Shown piece by piece: positions 19,061 to 28,438 of a stretch of 64,000 nucleotides of DNA. Numbering within the stretch: position 1 is the first letter of the stretch; every line of letters starts with the position of its first letter. The stretch covers positions 248,001 through 312,000 of the forward strand of contig NZ_PTIS01000001.1 of the NCBI RefSeq assembly GCF_002934235.1. Reading direction: 5' to 3'. This DNA is from Clostridium algidicarnis DSM 15099 (GTDB lineage Bacteria; Bacillota; Clostridia; Clostridiales; Clostridiaceae). The notes under the pieces were generated by a model. It searched no databases and was not told the DNA's origin. It saw nothing but the letters and a program-made list of their open reading frames with translations. Made by a program: the position numbers and the translations under genes.

Positions 19061-19451
19061 ATGACTTATATGGTATATTTGCAGTAGATATATTTATATA
19101 ATATTCCTTTTAAAAATATATAGTACAACTTTCAAGTGAAATTTAGGTTTTAATAAAAATAATTTAAAATTTTGCTAAACTATATATGCATAGTTATACA
19201 AAAAATTAAGGTAAGTGAATATTAATATGGATTTATGCGATAATACATAGTATATTAAGAAAAACAACTCTAGTATGGAATAGCATAATAAAGTATATAC
19301 TATATAGCAAGATGTTAGCACGAATAAATTGAATATTTTGAAAGCTACCATTTTATATGAGCTTTTAAGGGGTAATTTTGATTTTAACTAAAACTTGTTA
19401 TAGCTTATAATGTAATATGTATAATGCAATAAATATATGGAGGTGTACAAG
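19061..19451. other. Non-coding stretch upstream of arcA
   Basis: 391 bases with no convincing open frame or structured RNA. There is a dyad AACTAT-ATATGC-ATAGTT at 19178-19195, and TATAAT-like hexamers close to arcA. The dyad and the ATATGTATAATGCAATA segment near 19420 weakly resemble arginine-repressor (ARG) boxes; I would not call them without a motif scan. Confidence 0.4.
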
Positions 19452-20675
19452 TTGTCTCAAAGTATAAACATAACTTCTGAAATAGGTGAATTAAAGAAAG
19501 TAATGTTGCATAGACCTGGAAAGGAAATAGAAAACCTTGTACCAGAATACCTTGATAGATTACTTTTTGACGATATACCTTATCTTAAAGAAGCACAAAA
19601 AGAACATGATGGATTTGCAAACATTTTAAAAGAAAATGGTGTAAAAGTATATTATTTAGAAGAATTATTAGCAGATTCATTAAAAGATCAAAAAGTGAAA
19701 GAAGAATTTTTGTCGAAATTTTTAAAGGAAAGTAATATAACTTCAAATCAAATTAAAGAATCTTTAAAAGAATACCTACTTTGTATGGATACAAAAGAAA
19801 TGGTAGATAAATTAATAGCTGGAGTTAGAAAAGATGAAATAAGAATTGCTAAACCCTCTTCTTTGGTGGAACTAATAGATAATAAATATCCTTTTTATTT
19901 AGATCCAATGCCAAATGCATATTTTACTAGAGATCCATCTACATCAATTGGAAGGGGCTTAAGTATTAATCATATGCATACATTAGCAAGGGGTAGAGAA
20001 AGTTTATTTTCAAAATATATTTATGAAAATCATAATTCAATTAAAAAGGAGGATATTCCACTTTGGTATAACGAAGATATACCTTACAGTTTAGAAGGTG
20101 GAGATCAGCTTGTGTTATCAAAAAAGGTTCTTGCAATAGGATGTAGTGAAAGAACATCACCAAAAGCTATAGAGATTTTAGCAGATAACTTATTGAATGG
20201 TGAGTCAGGTTTTGAAACAGTATTAGTTTTAGAAATACCTTCTTGCAGGGCATTTATGCACTTAGATACTGTATTTACTATGGTAGATTATGACAAGTTT
20301 ACAATTCACCCTGAAATAGAAGGCCCACTTAATATTTATGAAATAACAAAAGATAAGGACAAAAATTTGTTGTTTAAAGCACATAAAGAAGATTTAAATC
20401 TAGTTTTAAAAAGGGTTCTTAAACTACCATCAGTAGACCTTATAAGATGTGGTGGAGGAGATATTATTTCAGCAGCTAGAGAACAGTGGAATGATGGATC
20501 TAACACTTTAGCTATAGCTCCAGGAAAAGTTATTACTTATGAGAGAAACTATGTGACAAACGAGCTACTTGATAAAAACAATATAAAAGTATTAACTATG
20601 AAAAGTTCTGAACTTTCAAGAGGCAGAGGTGGCCCAAGATGCATGAGTATGCCTATATGGAGAGAAAATGTATAA
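19452..20675 (+). CDS. arcA: Arginine deiminase
   Basis: First step of the arginine deiminase pathway: arginine to citrulline and ammonia. The product is 407 residues. Seen: KKVMLHRPGKE at the N-terminus, FTRDPS, EGGD, a His in AFMHLDTVFT, and the nucleophile Cys near residue 397 in GRGGPRCMSMP. TTG 19452 is the start with GGAGGTG 6 nt upstream; ATG 19437 overlaps this SD and is rejected. argF follows after 30 nt and arcC after a hairpin, giving arginine to ornithine plus ATP, a main energy source in proteolytic clostridia. No arginine/ornithine antiporter gene (arcD) is in the window. Confidence 0.97.
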   Translation: MSQSINITSEIGELKKVMLHRPGKEIENLVPEYLDRLLFDDIPYLKEAQKEHDGFANILKENGVKVYYLEELLADSLKDQKVKEEFLSKFLKESNITSNQIKESLKEYLLCMDTKEMVDKLIAGVRKDEIRIAKPSSLVELIDNKYPFYLDPMPNAYFTRDPSTSIGRGLSINHMHTLARGRESLFSKYIYENHNSIKKEDIPLWYNEDIPYSLEGGDQLVLSKKVLAIGCSERTSPKAIEILADNLLNGESGFETVLVLEIPSCRAFMHLDTVFTMVDYDKFTIHPEIEGPLNIYEITKDKDKNLLFKAHKEDLNLVLKRVLKLPSVDLIRCGGGDIISAAREQWNDGSNTLAIAPGKVITYERNYVTNELLDKNNIKVLTMKSSELSRGRGGPRCMSMPIWRENV

Positions 20676-20705
20676 TATAAAAATAACATATATGGAGGTA
20701 TTAAA

Positions 20706-21689
20706 ATGGCTGTTAATTTAAAAGGTAAAAGTTTTTTAACATTATTGGATTTCACACCACTAGAAATAAGGTATTTATTAGATTTATCTAAGGACTTAAA
20801 GTCTAAAAAAAGAGCAGGTATTCATGGTAAATTACTAGAAGGAAAAAATATAGTGTTACTTTTTGATAAGACATCTACTAGAACTAGATGTGCTTTTGAA
20901 GTCGCTGCACTTGATGAAGGTGCTCATGTTACATTTTTAAGTAATTCTCAAATGGGTAAAAAAGAGTCTATTGAAGATACTGCAAAGGTTCTTGGAAGAT
21001 TCTATGATGGTATGGAATTTAGGGGATATGAGCAAGAAACAGTGGAACTTTTAGCTAAGCACTCAGGAGTTCCTGTGTGGAATGGACTTACAGATGGTGA
21101 TCATCCAACTCAAGTTTTAGCAGACCTTTTGACTATAGAAGAGCATATAAGCAAACCTTTAAACAAAGTTAAAATGGTTTTTGTTGGTGATGCAAGAAAT
21201 AACATGGGATATGCTTTAATGTACGGATGTGCAAAAATGGGAATGAAATATATGGCTTTAGCTCCAAAAGAATTATGGCCAGATGAGAGCATAGTAGAAA
21301 AGTGTAAATTAATTGGAGAAACTACTGGTGCAACTATAGAACTTACAGATGATGTAAAAGATATAAAGGGCGCAGATGTTATTTATACAGATATATGGGT
21401 ATCTATGGGAGAAGAAGATAAGTTACAAGAAAGAGTTAAGCTATTAACTCCTTACAAAGTTGATATGGATATGTTAAGAACAACAGAAAATGATGATGTT
21501 ATATTTATGCATTGTCTTCCTTCATTCCACGACTTTGAAACTAAGGTTGCAAAAGAAACTAAAGAAAATAATAATCTTGATATTAGAGAAGTTACAGATG
21601 AAGTATTTAGAAGTAAGCATTCAGTAGTCTTTGATGAGGCTGAAAATAGAATGCATACAATAAAGGCAGTTATGGTATCTACATTGTAA
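20706..21689 (+). CDS. argF: Ornithine carbamoyltransferase (catabolic)
   Basis: Phosphorolyses citrulline to ornithine and carbamoyl phosphate in the deiminase pathway (also called arcB). The product is 327 residues. Seen: the carbamoyl-phosphate motif [24 protein letters not shown] and the ornithine motif HCLPSFHD with its catalytic Cys. ATG 20706 follows GGAGG. Being 30 nt after arcA and upstream of arcC indicates a catabolic role; sequence alone does not separate catabolic from anabolic forms. Confidence 0.95.
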   Translation: MAVNLKGKSFLTLLDFTPLEIRYLLDLSKDLKSKKRAGIHGKLLEGKNIVLLFDKTSTRTRCAFEVAALDEGAHVTFLSNSQMGKKESIEDTAKVLGRFYDGMEFRGYEQETVELLAKHSGVPVWNGLTDGDHPTQVLADLLTIEEHISKPLNKVKMVFVGDARNNMGYALMYGCAKMGMKYMALAPKELWPDESIVEKCKLIGETTGATIELTDDVKDIKGADVIYTDIWVSMGEEDKLQERVKLLTPYKVDMDMLRTTENDDVIFMHCLPSFHDFETKVAKETKENNNLDIREVTDEVFRSKHSVVFDEAENRMHTIKAVMVSTL

Positions 21690-21710
21690 TTTTACATTAA
21701 AAATTAAACA

Positions 21711-21760
21711 ATAATAATTAAGGGAGTCTAATTTTAAAATTAGCTCCTTTAATTATTATA
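21711..21760 (+). terminator. Long hairpin between argF and arcC
   Basis: A 16-bp stem with one G-U pair (ATAATAATTAAGGGAG and CTCCTTTAATTATTAT) enclosing an inner palindrome CTAATTTTAAAATTAG. There is no clean T-run after it, so it may be a partial terminator or an mRNA-stability element that sets arcC expression below arcA-argF. Confidence 0.6.
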
Positions 21761-21833
21761 AAGAAGACGTAAGAGCTTATAAAAATGATATAATTATTAT
21801 GTGTAAAATAAGATTGCAAGGAGAGATGGATAA

Positions 21834-22769
21834 ATGAGTAAAATAGTTATTGCTTTAGGAGGAAATGCCCTTCAAGCAAATCCCAAGGATACTTCTGCAA
21901 ATAGTCAATTAAATACAGCAAAAGATACAGCAAAATATTTGGTAGATTTAGTAGAGGAAGGTCATAATATTATAATAGCTCATGGAAATGGACCACAGGT
22001 TGGTCAAATAGTTTCTACCTATGAGTCTTCAAGTAGCAATGTGATGATGCCTTTTCCAGAGTGTGGTGCTATGAGCCAAGGATACATAGGATACCATCTT
22101 CAACAAGCTATAAAAATTGAATTAATGAAAAGAAATATAAATAAAGATGTAGTTACATTAATTACGGAAGTTGTAGTTGATGAAAAAGATGAAAATTTTA
22201 ATAATCCATCTAAACCAATAGGTTCATTTTTTACAAAAGAAGAAGCAGAAAAGATTAGTGATGAAAAAGGATATGTATTTAAAGAAGATGCTGGTAGGGG
22301 ATGGAGAAGGGTTGTGGCATCACCTTTACCTGTTAGAATAGTGGAGGAAAACTCTATAAAAGCTCTAGTAGATGCAGGCCATATTGTAATCACTGTAGGC
22401 GGTGGGGGTATACCTGTAATAGAAAAGGATGAATATCTTAAAGGCGTAGACGCTGTAATAGATAAAGATTTTGCATCAGAAAAATTAGCGGAAATATTAG
22501 ATGCAGATAAACTGCTTATTTTAACAGCAGTAGAAAAGGTTTATATAAATTACGGAAAACCAGAAGAAAAGTCTTTAGACAAAGTAACTGTGGAATTAAT
22601 GGATAAATATATGGAGGAAGGTCATTTTGCACCAGGGTCTATGTTGCCAAAAGTTAAGGCAGCTATAAAGTTTGCGGCATCTAAGGAAGATAGAGAAACT
22701 GTAATAACATCATTAGATAAAGTAAAAGAAGGTTTAGAGGGTATTACAGGCACATCTATAAGTTTATAA
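21834..22769 (+). CDS. arcC: Carbamate kinase
   Basis: Last step of the arginine deiminase pathway: carbamoyl phosphate plus ADP gives ATP, CO2 and ammonia. The product is 311 residues, the family length. Seen: the N-terminal IALGGNALQ, AHGNGPQVG, the PFPECGAMSQGYIGYHL segment, DAGRGWRRVVASP, and VGGGGIPV. ATG 21834 follows AAGGAGAG. It completes arcA-argF-arcC and is followed by a strong terminator. Confidence 0.97.
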   Translation: MSKIVIALGGNALQANPKDTSANSQLNTAKDTAKYLVDLVEEGHNIIIAHGNGPQVGQIVSTYESSSSNVMMPFPECGAMSQGYIGYHLQQAIKIELMKRNINKDVVTLITEVVVDEKDENFNNPSKPIGSFFTKEEAEKISDEKGYVFKEDAGRGWRRVVASPLPVRIVEENSIKALVDAGHIVITVGGGGIPVIEKDEYLKGVDAVIDKDFASEKLAEILDADKLLILTAVEKVYINYGKPEEKSLDKVTVELMDKYMEEGHFAPGSMLPKVKAAIKFAASKEDRETVITSLDKVKEGLEGITGTSISL

Positions 22770-22845
22770 TTAATTTAATAAAATATTTTAAGTTAAAATA
22801 TAATTAATATAAAATCAGTATATAAAAATTATTTTGTAAAAAGAG

Positions 22846-22889
22846 ATAAAAGGATATCCTAGATACGTAGGATATCCTTTTATTTTTAT
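22846..22889 (+). terminator. Intrinsic terminator after arcC
   Basis: Perfect 16-bp stem ATAAAAGGATATCCTA with its complement, loop GATACG, then TTTTTATGG. Confidence 0.9.
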
Positions 22890-22941
22890 GGTAAAATAAA
22901 TATAAAAGAATATGAATTATTATATTGAAAGAGTGATTAAT

Positions 22942-24207
22942 ATGAGGAAACCTTTAGCAGATAAATTAAGACCTAATGAACTAAATGAGGTAGTGGGTCA
23001 AAAACATATATTAGGTAATGGAAAGATCTTAGATAGAATTTTAAAAAGTGGACGTATTACTAATATGATATTTTATGGACCACCAGGGGTAGGTAAGACT
23101 ACTGTTGCTAATATAATTGCAAAAAAAAGCAATAAAACATTTTATAAGCTTAATGCAACAAATTCTAGCTTGAAGGATATTCAACAAATTGTAAGTACTC
23201 TAGATACTTTTGAAGGTATAAATGGAATACTTCTTTATTTAGATGAGATACAAAACTTTAATAAAAAACAACAACAATCTTTACTTGAATTTATCGAAGA
23301 TGGTCGGATTACGCTTATATCTAGTACTACAGAAAATCCTTATCATTATATATTTAAAGCTATTTTAAGCAGATCCACTATATTTGAATTTAAACCTGTA
23401 GAAAAAGGAGATATGAAAATTGCTATAGACAGGGTTATAGAAATAATAAATAAGGAAGAAGAAAATATAAACGTAGAGTTAGAAGATGAGGCAAAAGAAT
23501 ATATTGTAGATGCTTCTAATGGAGATGTGAGAAAAGCTATAAATGCTTTAGAAATTGGAATATATTCAACTCCACCAAATGAAAAATATAGTGTGATTAT
23601 AGATTTAAATATTGCAAAAGATAGCACTCAGACTAAGGTTATAGCCTACGATATGTTAGGCGACAACCATTATGATATTTTAAGTGCTTTTCAAAAGTCC
23701 ATAAGAGGAAGTGATGTAGATGCTGCACTTCATTACTTAGCAAGATTAATTAAAGCTGGTGATTTGATATCTATATGTAGAAGAATATTGGTTATAGCAA
23801 GTGAAGATATAGGTCTTGCATATCCTAATGCAATTGCCATGGTTAAAAGCTGCGTGGATTGCTCTATGATGTTAGGCTTCCCAGAAGCAAGGATACCCTT
23901 AGCACAGGCTGTTATATTATTAGCTACGTCTCCTAAATCTAATTCTGTAGTAGTTGCTATAGATAGAGCACTTGATGATTTAGAAAAAAGGGAAGTTGGA
24001 GATATTCCAATTCATATAAAAGATGCTCACTATAGTGGAGCTAAAAATTTAAATAGGGGAGTGGAATATAAATATCCACATAATTATAAAAACAATTATG
24101 TGCAACAACAATACTTACCAAATAATATTAAAGATAGTGTTTATTATGAATATGGGAATAATAAAATGGAGAGGACATCTAAAGAATACTGGGATAAGAT
24201 TAAATAG
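22942..24207 (+). CDS. rarA: Replication-associated recombination protein A (AAA+ ATPase)
   Basis: AAA+ ATPase related to the clamp loader that acts at stalled replication forks (MgsA in E. coli). The product is 421 residues. Seen: the family start MRKPLADKLRPNEL, Walker A GPPGVGKTT, Walker B LLYLDEIQNF, sensor-1 region STTENPYH, and the C-terminal tetramerisation part with DAHYSGAKNL. ATG 22942 is chosen over 22912 for family fit, with AAAGAGTGA upstream. It restores the B. subtilis order (rarA-cymR-iscS) after the arc insertion. Confidence 0.94.
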   Translation: MRKPLADKLRPNELNEVVGQKHILGNGKILDRILKSGRITNMIFYGPPGVGKTTVANIIAKKSNKTFYKLNATNSSLKDIQQIVSTLDTFEGINGILLYLDEIQNFNKKQQQSLLEFIEDGRITLISSTTENPYHYIFKAILSRSTIFEFKPVEKGDMKIAIDRVIEIINKEEENINVELEDEAKEYIVDASNGDVRKAINALEIGIYSTPPNEKYSVIIDLNIAKDSTQTKVIAYDMLGDNHYDILSAFQKSIRGSDVDAALHYLARLIKAGDLISICRRILVIASEDIGLAYPNAIAMVKSCVDCSMMLGFPEARIPLAQAVILLATSPKSNSVVVAIDRALDDLEKREVGDIPIHIKDAHYSGAKNLNRGVEYKYPHNYKNNYVQQQYLPNNIKDSVYYEYGNNKMERTSKEYWDKIK

Positions 24208-24346
24208 GTTTAAAAATTAATCAGCATTTAGTATTGAGATATATCATTATTAAAGGATAGTATTATTACAATATGTTTAATTGTATAAAGATAATATTAG
24301 AAACATTAATTAATAAATAATCTGAAATTTTACTATCTAAATCATT

Positions 24347-24376
24347 GTTGACAATTCTAGTCGGATTTGATAAAAT
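24347..24376 (+). promoter_or_regulatory. iscR promoter with IscR type-1-like operator
   Basis: TTGACA (24348-24353), a 17-nt spacer, TAAAAT (24371-24376). The segment GTTGACAATTCTAGTCGGA (24347-24365) fits the E. coli IscR type-1 pattern, YYGAC(T/A)-5-AGTCRR, and covers the -35 and spacer. This implies autoregulation of the isc operon by the Fe-S form of the regulator. Confidence 0.65.
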
Positions 24377-24424
24377 TATCATGAAAACCAAGTGAAACAC
24401 TCAACATTAATAGGAGTGATTAAT

Positions 24425-24868
24425 ATGAAACTATCTACCAAAGGCAGATATGGTGTAAAGGCAATGCTTGATTTAGCTGTAAATTGTGATGAAACACCTA
24501 TCTCGATTAAAAGTATATCAGAAAGACAAAATATATCAGAGTATTATCTTGAACAGTTATTTTCTCCTCTTAGAAAAGCAAATATAATAAAGAGCGTAAG
24601 AGGTGCAAAGGGTGGATACATTTTAAATAGAAAACCGGAAGAGATAACTGTTGCAGATATTATAGAAGTTTTAGAAGGACCTATAGAAATTTCAGATTGC
24701 GTTGAAGGTACTCATTGTAATAACATGGATTGCTGTGCTACAAGACTTCTTTGGGCTAAAGTAAAAAATAGCATAGACAGTGTTATGCAATCTGTTACTT
24801 TAAAAGATATGGTAGATGACTATAATAGAATACAGTCTTCAAGCCAAGAAATTAAAATTGAAAAGTAA
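24425..24868 (+). CDS. iscR: Rrf2-family regulator, IscR-like with Fe-S cysteines
   Basis: Winged-helix transcription regulator of Fe-S assembly. The product is 147 residues starting KLSTKGRYGVKAMLDLA. Counting from ATG 24425, Cys are at 92, 98 and 104 (plus 103), the same positions as the three cluster Cys of E. coli IscR; the fourth ligand, His107, is Arg. B. subtilis CymR, at the same map position, senses cysteine metabolism and lacks such a cluster, so this protein is better called IscR-like. ATG 24425 has TAGGAGTGAT upstream; GTG 24392 is rejected. iscS starts 12 nt after it. Confidence 0.9.
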   Translation: MKLSTKGRYGVKAMLDLAVNCDETPISIKSISERQNISEYYLEQLFSPLRKANIIKSVRGAKGGYILNRKPEEITVADIIEVLEGPIEISDCVEGTHCNNMDCCATRLLWAKVKNSIDSVMQSVTLKDMVDDYNRIQSSSQEIKIEK

Positions 24869-24880
24869 GGGGCTGGTAAT

Positions 24881-26065
24881 ATGCAAAAGGTAGTATATAT
24901 GGACTATGCTGCAACTACGTATACAAAAAAAGAGGTGTTAGATGAAATGATACCTTATTTTGGCGAACATTATGGAAATCCTTCATCGGTATATTCCATA
25001 TCAAGAGACACAAGAAAGGTTATAGATTCAAGTAGAGATAAGGTAGCCAAGGCTATAAATGCCGATAGAAATGAAATATTTTTTACAGGTGGTGGAACTG
25101 AGGCAGATAATTTCGCTATAAAAGGATTTGCATTTGCTAATTTTAATAAGGGTAACCATATAATAACAAGCAAAATAGAACATCATGCTGTACTACATTC
25201 CTGCGAATATTTAGAAAAACACGGTTTTGAAATTACATATTTAGATGTGGATGAAGAAGGATTTATAAATTTAGAACAGTTAAAATCTGCTATAAAGGAT
25301 AATACTATATTAGTTTCAATAATGTTTGCTAATAATGAAATTGGAACAATACAGCCTATAAAAGAAATAGGACAAATCTGTAGAGATAAAAATGTTGTAT
25401 TTCATACTGATGCAGTTCAAGCTGTAGGACATATACCGATAGATGTTAAAGAAATGAATATAGATATGTTGTCTCTTGCAGCACATAAATTTTATGGACC
25501 TAAGGGTGTAGGTGCTTTGTATATTAAAAAAGGAATTAAAATTGATAATTTAATTCATGGCGGAGCTCAAGAAAGAGGTAAGAGGGCAGGGACAGAAAAT
25601 ATAGCAGGTATAGTAGGGCTTAGTAAGGCTTTGGAGATGTCAGTAAATGAAATGGATAAAAGCAGTAAAAGACTTACAATATTAAGAGATAAGATTATAA
25701 CTGGGCTTATGGAAATACCTCACACTAAATTAAATGGACCTATAAGCGAAAATAGATTACCAGGAAACGTTAATGTATGTTTTAGATTCATAGAAGGTGA
25801 AGGTATATTATTATCCTTAGATGATAAGAATATTTGTGCATCTAGCGGTAGTGCCTGTACTTCGGGGGCCCTTGATCCATCGCATGTCCTCTTAGCTATA
25901 GGTCTTAATCATGAAAGAGCACATGGTTCATTAAGATTATCTATAGGTGATGGAAACACAGAAGAAGAAGTAGATTATTTATTATCTGTGGTACCTGAAA
26001 TAATAGATAGACTCAGAAATATGTCACCTTTATGGCATGATTTTATTAAAAAGGGGGAATTTTAA
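24881..26065 (+). CDS. iscS: Cysteine desulfurase
   Basis: PLP enzyme that takes sulfur from cysteine to build Fe-S clusters on IscU and for tRNA thiolation. The product is 394 residues. Seen: DYAATTYTKKEV, the PLP-lysine motif AAHKFYGPKGVGAL, and the catalytic Cys in ASSGSACTSGALDPSHVL. ATG 24881 follows AAGGGG. iscU begins 1 nt after its stop, so the two are translationally coupled. mnmA, which often follows in clostridia, is absent here. Confidence 0.96.
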   Translation: MQKVVYMDYAATTYTKKEVLDEMIPYFGEHYGNPSSVYSISRDTRKVIDSSRDKVAKAINADRNEIFFTGGGTEADNFAIKGFAFANFNKGNHIITSKIEHHAVLHSCEYLEKHGFEITYLDVDEEGFINLEQLKSAIKDNTILVSIMFANNEIGTIQPIKEIGQICRDKNVVFHTDAVQAVGHIPIDVKEMNIDMLSLAAHKFYGPKGVGALYIKKGIKIDNLIHGGAQERGKRAGTENIAGIVGLSKALEMSVNEMDKSSKRLTILRDKIITGLMEIPHTKLNGPISENRLPGNVNVCFRFIEGEGILLSLDDKNICASSGSACTSGALDPSHVLLAIGLNHERAHGSLRLSIGDGNTEEEVDYLLSVVPEIIDRLRNMSPLWHDFIKKGEF

Positions 26066-26066
26066 T

Positions 26067-26498
26067 ATGTATAGCGATATGGTAATGGATCATTTTAGAA
26101 ATCCAAGAAATGTAGGGGAAATAGCCGATGCAAATGGTATTGGTGAAGTTGGAAATGCTAAATGTGGAGATATAATGAAGATATATATGAAGGTTGAAGA
26201 TAATATAGTAATAGATGTTAAGTTTATGACTTTTGGATGTGGATCAGCTATAGCATCATCAAGTATGGCAACTGAACTTATAAAGGGAAAGTCTTTAGAA
26301 GAAGCATGGGAATTAACTAATAAAGCGGTTGCAGAAGCGTTAGATGGTCTACCAGCCATTAAGATGCATTGTTCAGTTTTAGCAGAAGAGGCAATTCATA
26401 AAGCTATAAACAATTATAGAGAATCCATTGGGCTTAAACCATGGGATTACAAAGAACATAACCATGATGAATTACATAGCGAAGTTCATGGAGAATAG
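26067..26498 (+). CDS. iscU: Fe-S cluster scaffold protein IscU/NifU-N type
   Basis: Scaffold on which Fe-S clusters are built from IscS sulfur. The product is 143 residues. Cluster ligands C33 (NAKCGD, with D35), C58 (FGCGSAIASSS) and C102 (MHCSVLA) are all present. ATG 26067 follows AAGGGGG located in the iscS end; a longer in-frame reading from 26037 overlaps iscS and is rejected. It ends the iscR-iscS-iscU operon, before a strong terminator. Confidence 0.96.
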   Translation: MYSDMVMDHFRNPRNVGEIADANGIGEVGNAKCGDIMKIYMKVEDNIVIDVKFMTFGCGSAIASSSMATELIKGKSLEEAWELTNKAVAEALDGLPAIKMHCSVLAEEAIHKAINNYRESIGLKPWDYKEHNHDELHSEVHGE

Positions 26499-26511
26499 AT
26501 ATTAAATATAT

Positions 26512-26543
26512 AAAAATAATACCCGAACTCGGGTATTATTTTT
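26512..26543 (+). terminator. Intrinsic terminator after iscU
   Basis: A 14-bp stem AAAAATAATACCCG with its complement, loop AACT; the 3' arm ends in TTTTT. Confidence 0.9.
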
Positions 26544-26621
26544 GCGTTATTAGGCAAAATATATATATGTATAAGTTAGGAGTAATAAGAAAGGTTATTT
26601 AAAAGATAGGATGATTATAGT

Positions 26622-27101
26622 ATGTGGAGATATAAAGATATAATTTTTAAAAAGGTTATAGATAAAGATGGTAAGAATATGGGTGAAGTTAAAGATGTCT
26701 TAATTAACTTTTCAAAAGCTAAAGTTACAGGATTTAAAGTATCCTCCCCATCTTTAATGGCAAAGGATATAAATATTTCTATTAAGGATATAATATACAT
26801 AAATGAAAGAATAATAGCGAAGGGTAAATGTAAAGATAGGTTCTTAGAATTTAATAGTATAAGACACTTAGAAGTTATAGATAAGGATGACAATATAGTA
26901 GGCTTTTTAGAAGATATAATAATAGACCCAGAAGATTACACTATAAAGGCAATGGTAATATGTGAAGGCTTTTTATACAAGTTATTTAGCCATAAAAAGA
27001 TAATATCACCAAGAAACCTTATACTAGGTGAGGATAATATAATTATTTATGAAAGGGAAGGAATAGAATTTATGAACTTACCAAATAAAAGGTTATGGTA
27101 A
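26622..27101 (+). CDS. PRC-barrel domain protein
   Basis: A 159-residue protein with two PRC-barrel-like repeats: VIDKDGKNMGEVKDVLINF near residues 8-26 and VIDKDDNIVGFLEDIIIDP near 87-105. PRC barrels occur in RimM, YlmC and photosynthetic proteins and bind RNA or protein partners. The function here is unknown. It starts at ATG 26622 with a moderate SD (AGGATGAT), 22 nt upstream of the transporter gene, so the two are probably co-transcribed. Confidence 0.75.
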   Translation: MWRYKDIIFKKVIDKDGKNMGEVKDVLINFSKAKVTGFKVSSPSLMAKDINISIKDIIYINERIIAKGKCKDRFLEFNSIRHLEVIDKDDNIVGFLEDIIIDPEDYTIKAMVICEGFLYKLFSHKKIISPRNLILGEDNIIIYEREGIEFMNLPNKRLW

Positions 27102-27123
27102 GCTCTATTATTGAGGTAAAAAT

Positions 27124-28143
27124 ATGAAGGTTTTAAATAAAAAGATAAAATACTTAGTTATATTTATAGTCTTGTTATTACTATTTTATATTTTATTTTC
27201 TATTGATATAGTTAGAAAATTAGGTGGTATAGCTATATTTTCATTTATGCTAGCCTATAGCCTAAAACCAGTTCATAAAAAGGTTATGCAACTTGGAATA
27301 AACAAAAAGATTTCTGCAATATTTGTTATAAGCTTTTTTTTAGTGTTATTTATATTTTCATTTATTACAATAATCCCTATAATAATTAGAGAAAGTAAGA
27401 ACCTATATCCAAGGTTAGAGTATATGGATAGTTTTATAAGTAATATATATGGAAAACTAAAGTTATCTAACAATAAAACCCTAATGATATTAGAAGAATT
27501 AATAGGAGAAAAAATAAATAGATATGTAGTTGATATTTCAAGTAATACGGTAGAAAGAATAATAGAAATTGGAGAAAACTCTTTAGGCTATGCTGTGGTT
27601 CCTGTTTTATCTTATTATTTTTTAATAGATGAAGAAATTATATTAGAGAAACTTCTTATGATTTTTCCAGTTAAAAATAGAAGAGTTGTAACTAACATAG
27701 CTAAAGATATAGACGAAATTTTAGGACGATACATAATAAGTCAATTTATACTTTGTTTTGTAATTTGGGCTTTTACATTTATATCATTAATCATTTTTAA
27801 AATAGAATTTCCTTTATTATTATCTCTGATAAATGGACTCTTTAATATAATACCTTACTTTGGACCTTTATTTGGAGCTATTCCCATTATAATCATGGCC
27901 TTATTTAAGTCTACAGAAAAGGCATTATGGATCACACTATTTTTATATATAATTCAACAAATTGAAGGAGATGTTGTATCCCCTAAAATCATAGGCTACA
28001 GCACATCTATGCATCCTATGATAATTATACTATTAATACTAGTAGGAGGCAAACTAGGAGGGCTATTAGGGCTTATTATAGCAGTGCCTATAGGTGTTAT
28101 TATAAAGGTTGTTTATGAAGATATAAATTACTACTTATTTTAA
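27124..28143 (+). CDS. AI-2E family transporter
   Basis: A 339-residue membrane protein with about seven to eight hydrophobic segments and a central soluble stretch (about residues 95-150). The family signature is in the C-terminal half (LINGLFNIIPYFGPLFGAIP and QQIEGDVVSPKIIG). B. subtilis has a relative (YrrI) near alaS too. Family members are reported as autoinducer-2 exporters or Na+/H+ antiporters; the substrate here is unknown. ATG 27124 follows GAGGTAAAA. Confidence 0.85.
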   Translation: MKVLNKKIKYLVIFIVLLLLFYILFSIDIVRKLGGIAIFSFMLAYSLKPVHKKVMQLGINKKISAIFVISFFLVLFIFSFITIIPIIIRESKNLYPRLEYMDSFISNIYGKLKLSNNKTLMILEELIGEKINRYVVDISSNTVERIIEIGENSLGYAVVPVLSYYFLIDEEIILEKLLMIFPVKNRRVVTNIAKDIDEILGRYIISQFILCFVIWAFTFISLIIFKIEFPLLLSLINGLFNIIPYFGPLFGAIPIIIMALFKSTEKALWITLFLYIIQQIEGDVVSPKIIGYSTSMHPMIIILLILVGGKLGGLLGLIIAVPIGVIIKVVYEDINYYLF

Positions 28144-28162
28144 AAAAATGTTTTTTGAAATA

Positions 28163-28191
28163 TTGACATAAATATAAGTATAATCTATAAT
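28163..28191 (+). promoter_or_regulatory. alaS promoter
   Basis: Consensus TTGACA (28163-28168), a 17-nt spacer and TATAAT (28186-28191), just upstream of the T-box leader. Confidence 0.85.
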
Positions 28192-28197
28192 CTTCAT

Positions 28198-28398
28198 ATA
28201 AATAAATATTTTAGCTGTGAAGAGAAAGAGTAGTCTTATTAATTTATGTAGAGAGGAAGTGTCTGGTGGAAACTTCTTAAGTTAAAAGATGAAAGCTATC
28301 TCAGAGCTAAATATTAAAGAGATGCATTTAATATGCATAATTAGGGTGGTACCGCGGAAGTGTAACTTTCGTCCCTGTCTGGGATGAGAGTTTTTTTT
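28198..28398 (+). promoter_or_regulatory. T-box leader, alanine (GCU) specifier
   Basis: tRNA-sensing riboswitch controlling alaS. Stem I is closed by TTTAGCT and AGCTAAA. The specifier triplet GCT, an alanine codon, is at 28295-28297 after GAAA and before A. The T-box sequence AGGGTGGTACCGCG is at 28343-28356. The terminator stem is 28365-28375 paired with 28381-28391 (11 bp with G-U pairs), then a T-run. Uncharged tRNA-Ala would favour the antiterminator and allow alaS transcription. Confidence 0.96.
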
Positions 28399-28438
28399 GT
28401 TTCAATTTTATAAAATTTATATTAGGAGGCATATGTAT

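Noticed and set aside
19178-19195. ARG box controlling arcA
   Set aside because: The dyad is AT-rich and nearly 260 nt from the start; match to the ArgR consensus is too weak to call.
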